Assembly (NCBI GenBank): GCA_002380675.1
Contig: DFWB01000327.1
Location: 1-14,254, forward strand
Direction of reading: 5' to 3'
Length of the DNA: 14,254 nucleotides
From: Akkermansiaceae bacterium UBA4145
GTDB taxonomy: Bacteria; Verrucomicrobiota; Verrucomicrobiia; Verrucomicrobiales; Akkermansiaceae
Under the pieces are notes generated by a model. The model was given only the letters and a program-made list of their open reading frames with translations. It did no database searches and had not been told where the DNA came from. Every line of letters begins with the position of its first letter. Position 1 is the stretch's first letter. Of the stretch, positions 7,850 to 14,220 are shown one piece after another. The position numbers and the translations under genes were made by a program.

Positions 7850-9174
7850 TGGCTTTCCGTGCTCTCGGCAAGTTGCTCGCTCAGGATTCTGATACGACGA
7901 ATGGACTCTTCTTTGCCGAGAATGGCAAGCATCTCGTCGAGGCTTGGTCCGCCAGAACGCTGGGAAAGGGCTACCCGCAGAGGGAACATGAGCTTTCCGG
8001 GTTTGATCCCATGCGCTTCAGCGGTGAGGGCGATGGATTCTTTGGCCTGAACCCAGTCGGTGATGTTCTCCATGCGGGTAGCAAGGTCGCCGAGCAGGGT
8101 GGGTGCATCACCGTTCTTCCGGAGCTTGAACATGATCTCTTCGTTCACCGGGGGGAGCTTGAGATAGAAGTCGATCATTTCAGGGACCTCGGTGAGGGTC
8201 TGGACCTTTTCCTGAACGCTGGCGGCCATCGCCTCATAATCCTCAGTAACGGCAAGCCCGGACCGTGTGATATGAGGCTTGGCTACGGCGGCAAATTCCG
8301 CGGGGGAGAGCGCCATGAGATGCTGTTGGTTGAGCCATTGACACTTGTCCCAGTCGAAGCGCGAGGGAGAGCGGTTAACGGCCTCAAGTGAAAACCGTTT
8401 CACCAGCTCTGGAGTAGAAAAGATCTCGTCATCGTCCTTTGGCGACCACCCAAGGAGAGCGATGAAGTTGTTGACTGCGGAAGGGAGAAATCCACGCTCC
8501 TGGTATTCGTGGACCGCGGCCCCCTGGTCTCGCTTGGACATCTTGCTGCCATCCGCATTAAGGATCAGTGGAATATGGGCATAGGTGGGAGGTTTCTGCC
8601 CGAGTGCCTCAAAGAGTTGCAGGTGCTTGGGCGTATTCATGAGATGATCCTCCCCGCGGATGACATGGCTCATTTTCATTTCGATGTCATCCACCACGTT
8701 GACGAAGTGAAAAACAAACGAGCCATCCGAGCGCCTGATCACCATGTCGGGCGTGTTAGATTCATTCTGATAGTCAATGGTGACCTCCCCGCATACGAGG
8801 TCTTTCATGGTCACAGGTTTACGCTCAAACTTGAAACGCCAGGCTCCGTCGTCTTCGTAGACGCGTCCTGATTCATGAAGTTTTTCGAACCAGCGCTCAT
8901 AAATCCCGGTTCGCTGGGACTGGAAATACGGGCCATGCTCGCCGGCTTGCTCGTGGCCCTCATCCCAGTCCAGTCCAAGCCACCTCATTCCGCTAAAGAT
9001 GGCTTCGCGAGCTTCCCTCGTATTTCGGGCCTGGTCCGTATCCTCCACCCGCAGAATGAAGCTTCCCCCGTGCTTACGGGCAAAAAGCCAGTTGAAGAGC
9101 GCAGTTCGTGCTCCGCCGACGTGGAGATAACCGGTCGGAGAGGGGGCGAAGCGGGTACGAACCGGTTCTGACAT
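7846..9174 (-). CDS. gltX: glutamyl-tRNA synthetase, short form
   Basis: This class I aminoacyl-tRNA synthetase charges tRNA with glutamate. From ATG 9174 it is 442 residues, against about 465-490 in most bacteria. The HIGH-type motif is PSPTGYLHVGG (11-21) and the KMSKR loop is at 211-215, preceded by HVIRGEDHLMNTP, typical of GluRS. The C-terminal helical anticodon-binding part is present, including RVALSQRSGGPS. The missing length lies in the catalytic insertion. After GRVYEDDGAWRFKF the chain goes straight to the VTIDY region, so the usual CxC...C zinc-binding segment seen in E. coli GluRS is absent. The frame extends to TTG 9210, but the added residues (MTAYHCSPYTRL) are not family-like. 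No Shine-Dalgarno precedes the ATG, and a promoter lies so close that the mRNA may be leaderless. GluRS versus GlnRS is clear. Discriminating versus non-discriminating specificity cannot be read by eye. Confidence 0.95.
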   Translation of the reverse strand: MSEPVRTRFAPSPTGYLHVGGARTALFNWLFARKHGGSFILRVEDTDQARNTREAREAIFSGMRWLGLDWDEGHEQAGEHGPYFQSQRTGIYERWFEKLHESGRVYEDDGAWRFKFERKPVTMKDLVCGEVTIDYQNESNTPDMVIRRSDGSFVFHFVNVVDDIEMKMSHVIRGEDHLMNTPKHLQLFEALGQKPPTYAHIPLILNADGSKMSKRDQGAAVHEYQERGFLPSAVNNFIALLGWSPKDDDEIFSTPELVKRFSLEAVNRSPSRFDWDKCQWLNQQHLMALSPAEFAAVAKPHITRSGLAVTEDYEAMAASVQEKVQTLTEVPEMIDFYLKLPPVNEEIMFKLRKNGDAPTLLGDLATRMENITDWVQAKESIALTAEAHGIKPGKLMFPLRVALSQRSGGPSLDEMLAILGKEESIRRIRILSEQLAESTESQ

Positions 9175-9180
9175 CAATCT

Positions 9181-9210
9181 CGTATATGGTGAGCAGTGGT
9201 AGGCAGTCAA
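9181..9210 (-). promoter_or_regulatory. candidate sigma-70 promoter of gltX, possibly giving a leaderless mRNA
   Basis: On the minus strand TTGACT (complement of 9205-9210) is followed after 18 bases by TATACG (complement of 9181-9186). The -35 matches consensus at five of six positions and the -10 at four of six. A start point about 7 bases downstream of the -10 falls on or beside the A of ATG 9174, and no Shine-Dalgarno is present. Both observations fit a leaderless transcript. The -35 overlaps the GTCAACTGT arm of the inverted repeat described below. Confidence 0.45.
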
Positions 9211-9321
9211 CTGTCGGGGGGCCGATCCTCACGGTCAGAAGGCCACATGGTGAAGATTCTCCATGGATGACCGTCATTGAGCAGATTTACAGTTGACCGT
9301 GAATTGCTCACTCGTGACCGT
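9206..9321. repeat. clustered short repeats in the gltX / symporter divergent control region
   Basis: TGACCGT occurs at 9268-9274, 9294-9300 and 9315-9321, and in inverted orientation (ACGGTCA) at 9231-9237. GTCAACTGT (9206-9214) and ACAGTTGAC (9289-9297) form a 9-bp perfect inverted repeat. TGAGCA (9278-9283) and TGCTCA (9305-9310) form a second one, and TGAGCAG occurs again at 9190-9196. Four copies of a heptamer within 91 bases is far above chance, so this is a candidate operator array serving both genes. The regulator is unknown. Confidence 0.55.
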
Positions 9322-9329
9322 GAACCACG

Positions 9330-10703
9330 ATGAAAAAGATCAAGCCACATTGGCAGATTCTCGGTGCGCTGGTGTTGGCCACGCTTGCAGCACTTATTCT
9401 CCGCTCTATTGATGCACAGGCAGAGGGAGGTTTCATCGTGGGATTCGTGGGGACCTGCAAGTTCGTAGGAACGATTTTCATGAACCTTCTTAAGATGATC
9501 ATCGTGCCCCTGATCGTCTCCTCGGTGGTGGCGGGGATTGCAGGCCTGGGAGGGATGTCCGGGTTTGGTCGGCTCCTCGGCAAAACGGCGGGATTCTATG
9601 CCCTGACCAGCCTGTGTGCCATCGTCGTGGGGCTGGTACTTGTCAATGTGATTGCTCCGGGTCTTGGAGCGGATGGACAACCAAACATGGAAATCAGGGA
9701 GGCCTTCGAGACTGAAGGCCAGCAGGCCAGTGAGGCAGCGCTCGCCAAGGTCAATTCGGCGCAGGCACGTTCCACAGAGATCGGAACAGGGACTGGAGGA
9801 TTATTTGCCATGCTGGCAGATTTCGCCTTGCGGATGATCCCGGTCAACGTGGTGGAGGCGGCGGCCAACAATGGACAAATGCTTGGACTCATCTTCTTCA
9901 GCGTGCTCTTTGCGATTGCCATCGCGCGGCTGCCCTCGTCCCAGGGTCAATCTCTGCGGGAGTTCTTTCAGGCATTCAATGACGTCATGATCCTGCTAAC
10001 GCGGTGGATCATGGCCCTCGCTCCCCTTGGAGTTTTTGGACTCCTCGTTCCGGTCGTTTATCAATCGGGAGGCCAGATCTTTCTCGTTCTTGGGAAGTAT
10101 TTCTTCACCGTATTGGCGGCATTACTCATTCACTTCGCGGTGATCATGCCTCTCATTCTTCGCTACGTAGGAAAAGTGAGCCCGCTGGCCCATTTCAAGG
10201 CCATGCGAACCGCCTTGCTTACTGCGTTTTCGACTGCGTCCTCCTCAGCGACCCTTCCGGTGACCATGCGGTGCATCCAGGACAATGCCGGAGTCTCCAA
10301 GAAAACAGCCAGTTTCACTCTTCCGCTGGGGGCCACGGTCAATATGGATGGGACAGCTCTCTATGAGTGCGTGGCGGTGATCTTTGTCGCTCAGGTAGTG
10401 GGTTTTCAGATGGACCTCGCTCAGCAATTCGTGGTCGTACTTGCCGCCCTGCTGACCAGCGTAGGGGTGGCCGGTATTCCTTCCGCGAGCCTGGTCGCGA
10501 TCTTCATCATCCTCAAAAATTCAGGAGTTCCGGGAGCAGAGGCGGCCATTGTGGCCCTTCTTGCAGTCGATCGGCTCCTCGATATGAGCCGGACTGCGGT
10601 CAACGTGTTGGGAGATTCCTGTGCCGCAGTAGTGGTTGCCAAGAGCGAGGGAGAGGCAGGAATCCTCGAGGATTCCCGATCTGCTGCCAGCGAACCGGTG
10701 TGA
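9330..10703 (+). CDS. acidic amino-acid / dicarboxylate:cation symporter (GltP/DctA, SLC1-like family)
   Basis: The 457-residue inner-membrane transporter belongs to the DAACS (SLC1-like) family. Signature elements are the serine-rich hairpin STASSSATLP (301-310), the NMDGT motif (338-342), the second hairpin AGIPSASLV, and the TM8 segment with Asp414, Asp418, Arg421, Thr422, Asn425 and Asp429. Arg421 occupies the position of Arg397 in GltPh, where it holds the substrate side-chain carboxylate, so glutamate/aspartate is the likely substrate, driven by Na+ or H+. The loop between the third and fourth helices (about 112-155) is long and polar compared with archaeal homologues. No Shine-Dalgarno precedes ATG 9330. 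The gene is divergent from gltX and shares its repeat-rich control region. A perfect terminator follows. The exact ion and substrate are not determinable here, so no symbol is given. Confidence 0.92.
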   Translation: MKKIKPHWQILGALVLATLAALILRSIDAQAEGGFIVGFVGTCKFVGTIFMNLLKMIIVPLIVSSVVAGIAGLGGMSGFGRLLGKTAGFYALTSLCAIVVGLVLVNVIAPGLGADGQPNMEIREAFETEGQQASEAALAKVNSAQARSTEIGTGTGGLFAMLADFALRMIPVNVVEAAANNGQMLGLIFFSVLFAIAIARLPSSQGQSLREFFQAFNDVMILLTRWIMALAPLGVFGLLVPVVYQSGGQIFLVLGKYFFTVLAALLIHFAVIMPLILRYVGKVSPLAHFKAMRTALLTAFSTASSSATLPVTMRCIQDNAGVSKKTASFTLPLGATVNMDGTALYECVAVIFVAQVVGFQMDLAQQFVVVLAALLTSVGVAGIPSASLVAIFIILKNSGVPGAEAAIVALLAVDRLLDMSRTAVNVLGDSCAAVVVAKSEGEAGILEDSRSAASEPV

Positions 10704-10723
10704 AGAATGATCAAGAGGACGTA

Positions 10724-10751
10724 AAAAGGGGAGCCGTGCGGCTCCCCTTTT
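10724..10751. terminator. perfect bidirectional intrinsic terminator
   Basis: AAAAGGGGAGCC (10724-10735) pairs perfectly with GGCTCCCCTTTT (10740-10751) around a GTGC tetraloop. The A-tract on one side and T-tract on the other let it work on both strands. It lies 20 bases after the symporter stop and 27 bases beyond the stop of the convergent barrel gene, so it should serve both transcripts. Confidence 0.92.
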
Positions 10752-10778
10752 CTGTAAAATATGATTCTTGGGATATTT

Positions 10779-11540
10779 CTAGAATCCAAAACCGAGATTC
10801 ACGCCGGCGCTGAACTCGTCATCACCAGAAAAGGTGTCACCGAAGACCGCAGATACATGTGGCGTGACGGTGATGCTGTCAGAAGCATCGATGGGCAGGC
10901 CAACGCAGATACCGTAGTGAGTGTCATCGAACTCGTTCCAAGTACCAATCACCCCCTTGACGCAAAGTCCAAGACCACCGAGCTCTACCGAGCGACCAGC
11001 GGTAATTTCAATGTAGTTGTCAAGAGTTGAAAACCAGTCCTGATCGTAGACAGCGATACCAACATTGAGGCCCGCGAGCTCCGTGCTTAACGCAATGTAG
11101 GGCTCCATGACATCACCACCTCCATCGTCAGCCGTGCCAAAGTAAGAGTAATTGGTGACTCCGACCGTCAGGTCAAGGCTGCCAAGAGCCTTGGTAGCGG
11201 CGGCGCCGATGCGCATCTCGTGTCCGCTGACAGTGCCATTGGCATTGGGTGAGATTTCTGCTGCTACGCTCACCGTGCGCAGGTCGAGACCGGCAGAGAG
11301 GTCAACGTCTCCAACGATGGGAAGCGAACCGCTGCCAGACAGCCCAATGCTCGCATGGAAGAGATCATCGCCAAAGTTGATGCTCCTGAAGAGGTATTCG
11401 CTGCTGTATCCGAATCCTAACTCGACATCGAGGCCAGAGGAGGGGGCTGCGGGAGCGGGCTCGTCGCCGGCAAAGGCGAATCCCGCGACAAGGGCGGATC
11501 CGGCAAGGATCGCGGATCTTAGTAGGGTAGTTTGTTTCAT
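10779..11540 (-). CDS. secreted outer-membrane beta-barrel protein (porin-like), function unknown
   Basis: From ATG 11540 the product is 253 residues. Residues 1-24 form a classical signal peptide (MKQ..., hydrophobic Ala/Gly/Leu core, cleavage after AFA) and are followed by an Ala/Pro-rich linker. The rest alternates polar and hydrophobic residues in stretches of 8-12, separated by Asp/Gly/Ser turns. It begins with LGFGYSSEYLFRSINFGDD and ends with a GVNLGFGF strand whose terminal Phe matches the signal used for BAM-mediated insertion. The opening strand recalls the TorF / TIGR02001 type of putative porin (...SEYLFRGI...), which is a tentative family link. The frame is open to TTG 11579, but the residues before the signal peptide do not belong. 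There is no clear Shine-Dalgarno. The gene lies 162 bases downstream of pgsA and probably has its own promoter in the AT-rich stretch before it. Confidence 0.8.
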   Translation of the reverse strand: MKQTTLLRSAILAGSALVAGFAFAGDEPAPAAPSSGLDVELGFGYSSEYLFRSINFGDDLFHASIGLSGSGSLPIVGDVDLSAGLDLRTVSVAAEISPNANGTVSGHEMRIGAAATKALGSLDLTVGVTNYSYFGTADDGGGDVMEPYIALSTELAGLNVGIAVYDQDWFSTLDNYIEITAGRSVELGGLGLCVKGVIGTWNEFDDTHYGICVGLPIDASDSITVTPHVSAVFGDTFSGDDEFSAGVNLGFGF

Positions 11541-11553
11541 AACTCGGTAAGGT

Positions 11554-11566
11554 TTAATTGCATTAA
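11554..11566. promoter_or_regulatory. AT-rich palindrome upstream of the beta-barrel gene
   Basis: TTAAT (11554-11558) and ATTAA (11562-11566) flank a TGC centre, 13-25 bases before the barrel start on the minus strand. The surrounding 20 bases are AT-rich in an otherwise GC-rich region. It may be part of the promoter or an operator. No convincing -35/-10 pair could be assigned. Confidence 0.25.
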
Positions 11567-11619
11567 TCAAATAAGGCAACCCAAGATTTCAGGGTTTCGA
11601 CCGAACGAACCGGGAAAAA

Positions 11620-11702
11620 CCGCCTGAAAAAGGGTGACTCAAGAAGGTCAGGATCGCTCAGGGCCTCATCCGGGGCCTGCCCGGAGAGGTTCCGCCTGAA
11701 AA
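11620..11702. repeat. 11-base direct repeat flanking the pgsA end
   Basis: CCGCCTGAAAA occurs at 11620-11630 and again at 11692-11702, where it abuts the pgsA stop. The copies are 72 bases apart, and the similarity does not extend beyond 11 bases. The span between them has no gene I can support, and its role is unknown. Confidence 0.4.
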
Positions 11703-12293
11703 TCAGCCCTCCCGCAGGAGATCCCGACTGTTCCAGACATACTGGAGGCCGGAGAGGACGGTGAGAGCCAACGAGAGCCAGAGGAAGGTGGGCATGAGCC
11801 AGCTCTCTGGATTGGCGAGTTGTGCCAGAAACGATTCCTGCTGCCCGAGAGCTTCGAGAAAAAGCCAGGTCAGGGCCGTAGAACAGAAGCCGATTTGAAA
11901 AGTCGTCTTCCATTTCCCACTCCAGTCGGCGGCAATAACCTTACCCTTTTCGACGGCGATCTGTCGCAGACCGGTGACGAGGAATTCACGGGCAAGAATG
12001 ACTACCACTACCCATACCGGGCAAAGGCGTTGCTCATGAGCGCAGAGAAAGATGAACGCAGAGGCCGTGAGAATCTTGTCTGCAATGGGGTCGAGTAATT
12101 TGCCAAGAGAGGTAACAAGGCCCATCTTGCGTGCGAAGTAGCCGTCCAGAAAGTCGGTTATCGCGGCGATGGTAAAGGCGAAGAGGGCGACTCCATAGCC
12201 CATCTGGCTCCCCTGCATGAAGCCGACGACAAAGACCGCAGTGAGAACCAGACGCGAGACTGTAAGGGAGTTTGGGAGGTTCAAGGACGGCAC
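11703..12293 (-). CDS. pgsA: CDP-diacylglycerol--glycerol-3-phosphate 3-phosphatidyltransferase (PgsA)
   Basis: The 196-residue integral membrane enzyme makes phosphatidylglycerophosphate from CDP-diacylglycerol and glycerol 3-phosphate, the committed step to phosphatidylglycerol and cardiolipin. The CDP-alcohol phosphotransferase motif D-x2-DG-x2-AR-x8-G-x3-D-x3-D is complete: Asp47, Asp50, Gly51, Ala54, Arg55, Gly64, Asp68 and Asp72. The LNLPNSLTVSRL opening and GLRQIA after the third hydrophobic stretch are typical of PgsA rather than PssA. Several hydrophobic segments alternate with short loops. Translation starts at GTG 12293, the first possible start after an upstream in-frame stop, and has no Shine-Dalgarno. 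The gene follows the MbnP-MbnH gene by 70 bases on the same strand. Confidence 0.93.
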   Translation of the reverse strand: MPSLNLPNSLTVSRLVLTAVFVVGFMQGSQMGYGVALFAFTIAAITDFLDGYFARKMGLVTSLGKLLDPIADKILTASAFIFLCAHEQRLCPVWVVVVILAREFLVTGLRQIAVEKGKVIAADWSGKWKTTFQIGFCSTALTWLFLEALGQQESFLAQLANPESWLMPTFLWLSLALTVLSGLQYVWNSRDLLREG

Positions 12294-12363
12294 TGTGGAG
12301 GGAAGAGGCTCTGGAGTCCAACACCTTTAGCGATCTATCGGGGAGCATTTTGCCTTGATTGGA

Positions 12364-14139
12364 TCAGGGTCTTTCGGGGCTCGCGGCCTGCTTGATCCTC
12401 GCGGTCGGGACGAACTGAGGGTCAGTCAGGGTCCGGAGAAAGGACACAAGAGCCCGCTTGTCCTCTGTGGCTAACCCGAGGCCCTTGCGCGGATGCTTGG
12501 CTAGATTGGGATCCAGACTGGGGCTCTGGTGAAGGCCGGAATTGTAGTGCTCGATGACTTCTTCGAGGGTCTCAAAGCGCCCATCGTGCATATAAGGCCC
12601 AGTCAGGGCGATATTGCGAAGCGAGGGGGTGATGAAGAGATTCCGGTCAGTCTCCCTCCCCGTAACGAGCTCCAGACCCAGATCGAGGTCATCGGGAATC
12701 CCGTTGTTATGAAAACGATGATCGGTAAAGAGCGCGCCCCCATGGCAGTGAAAGCAATCCGCGCCTTTCAGGCCGCGGCGTGGATCATATTCGGTCATGA
12801 AGAGTTCAAATCCTCGTTTTTCCATTTTGGTGAGCTCGCTCTCTCCTCGGGCGGCTTTGTCAAAACGCGAGTTATATGAGGTCCGGGTCAGTAAAAACTG
12901 TTCGAGAGCAATTCCCAGACGTTGCTCGGTAATGCCTGAGCTTCCAAAGGCGGCCTTGAAAAGAGGGCCGTAGCTGGCGGATTCAAGCTTGGCCATGACG
13001 TTGGGGAGCGATTCATGCATTTCGATAGCGCTCTGGATTGGATGAAGGACCAGTTCTCTCAGGGAGGGGGAACTTCCATCCCAGAAGAACGATTTTTTCC
13101 AGGCGAGATTGAAGAGAGGCATGGAGTTCCGGGTTCCAAGAGATCCGGTGGCACCCTCACTGAAACGACGTGGGTCTGAAAAGGCGTGGGCTGTCTGGTG
13201 GCAGGAGGCGCATGACTGTTGGTTGGTGCTCGATAGGAGAGGATCGTTGAAAAGTCGTTTGCCCAGGGTAACGCGTTCGTTGGTCAGGGGGGGAGAAGTT
13301 GGTAAGACCGGGATAGGGAATCCCCTTGCGATTTCAAAGCGATACGGTGTGCCAATGAGCTGTGGATGAGATGAAGGTTTCGGGTCGGTGGCGGGTTGGG
13401 CCTGCCGGATGCTTCGCAGTTCGAAGGCTGCCGGGAGTCGTTCCTTGAATTTCCGGGCCACCGGGTCGCCCTCTCTCGAGTGGCTTAAGGGATTTGCCCC
13501 GATTTCGAGAGGGTGTTCGCCTCCGAAAATCCGGTCGATGTGGACATTGATTTCAAGGACAGTGGGCTTGGTCAGCGTCAGGGCAATGGGGAGTGAAATT
13601 ACTACCCTGTTACGCGGCTTACCCAGATGGTAGGCGAAGCCGCCCGTGGTTTCGTCGCCGGGAAGATGGCCCTCGGCAGCGAGAAAGATATATCCACCCT
13701 GAGGGGTCCAATGGAGGTTGTTATAATTTGGGTTGAGGGGATGATCCGCCGGATATTGACTGGGATCGGCCTGATCGGTTTCGGAGCTGAGTCCGATGGA
13801 GAACTGCAGGGTCCGGTAGCTTCGGGCGGGGAGGGATCCCAATTCCAATCGATTCAAACCTTCGGGACGCGAGGCGTCGACGTAGCCAAACCAGTCTTTG
13901 CGGCGGAGCCAAGTCCCGGACGATGTTTCCGTGTGATCGCTAAGCAGGCGGGGGCTTGATAGAAGATAGGCGAAGCGGGAAAGTTTAATGGTCTCCCCGG
14001 ATCCGGTGAGGAGCTCTTTGCTGGGGGTGGAGAGAGCCTGTCCTTTCCAGAGATGCTTCAACTCGAGAGAAAGGGCCCCCCCCGATGACGGGGAGATCAT
14101 CGCGGGGAGTAACCAGAGCCAGATGGGCCACTTGAGCAT
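12364..14139 (-). CDS. MbnP-like copper-binding domain fused to MbnH/MauG-like diheme cytochrome c peroxidase
   Basis: From ATG 14139 the product is 591 residues. Residues 1-20 or so form a signal peptide (MLKWPIWLWLLPAM...), so it is exported. Residues about 24-240 resemble MbnP: an opening LELKHLWKG strand, HPLNP at 133-137, HWTPQGGYIFL from 143, GFAYHLG at 168-174 and a VHIDRIF strand. Residues about 285-580 are a bacterial diheme peroxidase/MauG domain: ERVTLGKRLFNDP, heme motif CASCH (310-314), AFSD, FFWDGSSPSL, heme motif CFHCH (462-466) and GPYMHDGRFETLEE. In known systems MbnH oxidises the first Trp of a WxW motif in MbnP to kynurenine, creating a copper site. Here the motif reads HWTP, keeping only the first Trp (144). 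The protein is probably periplasmic and linked to copper or oxidation. The frame is open to TTG 14241, but the signal peptide fixes the ATG. Confidence 0.85.
   Translation of the reverse strand: MLKWPIWLWLLPAMISPSSGGALSLELKHLWKGQALSTPSKELLTGSGETIKLSRFAYLLSSPRLLSDHTETSSGTWLRRKDWFGYVDASRPEGLNRLELGSLPARSYRTLQFSIGLSSETDQADPSQYPADHPLNPNYNNLHWTPQGGYIFLAAEGHLPGDETTGGFAYHLGKPRNRVVISLPIALTLTKPTVLEINVHIDRIFGGEHPLEIGANPLSHSREGDPVARKFKERLPAAFELRSIRQAQPATDPKPSSHPQLIGTPYRFEIARGFPIPVLPTSPPLTNERVTLGKRLFNDPLLSSTNQQSCASCHQTAHAFSDPRRFSEGATGSLGTRNSMPLFNLAWKKSFFWDGSSPSLRELVLHPIQSAIEMHESLPNVMAKLESASYGPLFKAAFGSSGITEQRLGIALEQFLLTRTSYNSRFDKAARGESELTKMEKRGFELFMTEYDPRRGLKGADCFHCHGGALFTDHRFHNNGIPDDLDLGLELVTGRETDRNLFITPSLRNIALTGPYMHDGRFETLEEVIEHYNSGLHQSPSLDPNLAKHPRKGLGLATEDKRALVSFLRTLTDPQFVPTARIKQAASPERP
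14076..14083. repeat. eight-base homopolymer (G8 on the coding strand) in the MbnP-MbnH gene
   Basis: C8 on the plus strand at 14076-14083 is G8 in the coding strand, covering the end of Ser19, Gly20, Gly21 and the first base of Ala22, just after the signal peptide. A seven-base C tract (coding strand) lies further into the gene at 13287-13293. Runs of this length are prone to slippage in cells and in sequencing. Confidence 0.6.
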
Positions 14140-14173
14140 GAGTGAGAGACTCGTAGTTTTTGGGTTATTCTCG

Positions 14174-14220
14174 CAATCCCGGCGAAAGAAACAGGTGATG
14201 TTTCTCAAGAGGCGGGATTG
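14174..14220 (-). promoter_or_regulatory. nested inverted repeat upstream of the MbnP-MbnH gene
   Basis: An outer perfect 8-bp stem pairs CAATCCCG (14174-14181) with CGGGATTG (14213-14220). Inside it a perfect 7-bp stem pairs AGAAACA (14187-14193) with TGTTTCT (14199-14205) around a five-base loop. It lies 35-81 bases before the start codon. No T-tract follows on either strand, so it is not an intrinsic terminator. A structured mRNA leader or a regulator-binding palindrome fits better. Confidence 0.45.

Noticed and set aside
7747..8391. Plus-strand open frame of 214 codons
   Set aside because: It is antisense to aroE/gltX, whose products carry complete family motifs. It has no domain pattern or ribosome site of its own.
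11669..11685. TCCGGG/CCCGGA hairpin as a terminator for pgsA
   Set aside because: There is no T-tract after the stem on either strand, and the stem is only 6 bp.
11563..11913. Minus-strand open frame of 116 codons overlapping the end of pgsA and the following spacer
   Set aside because: Its first two thirds are a shadow of pgsA, and no start codon with a plausible ribosome site lies near the non-overlapping part.
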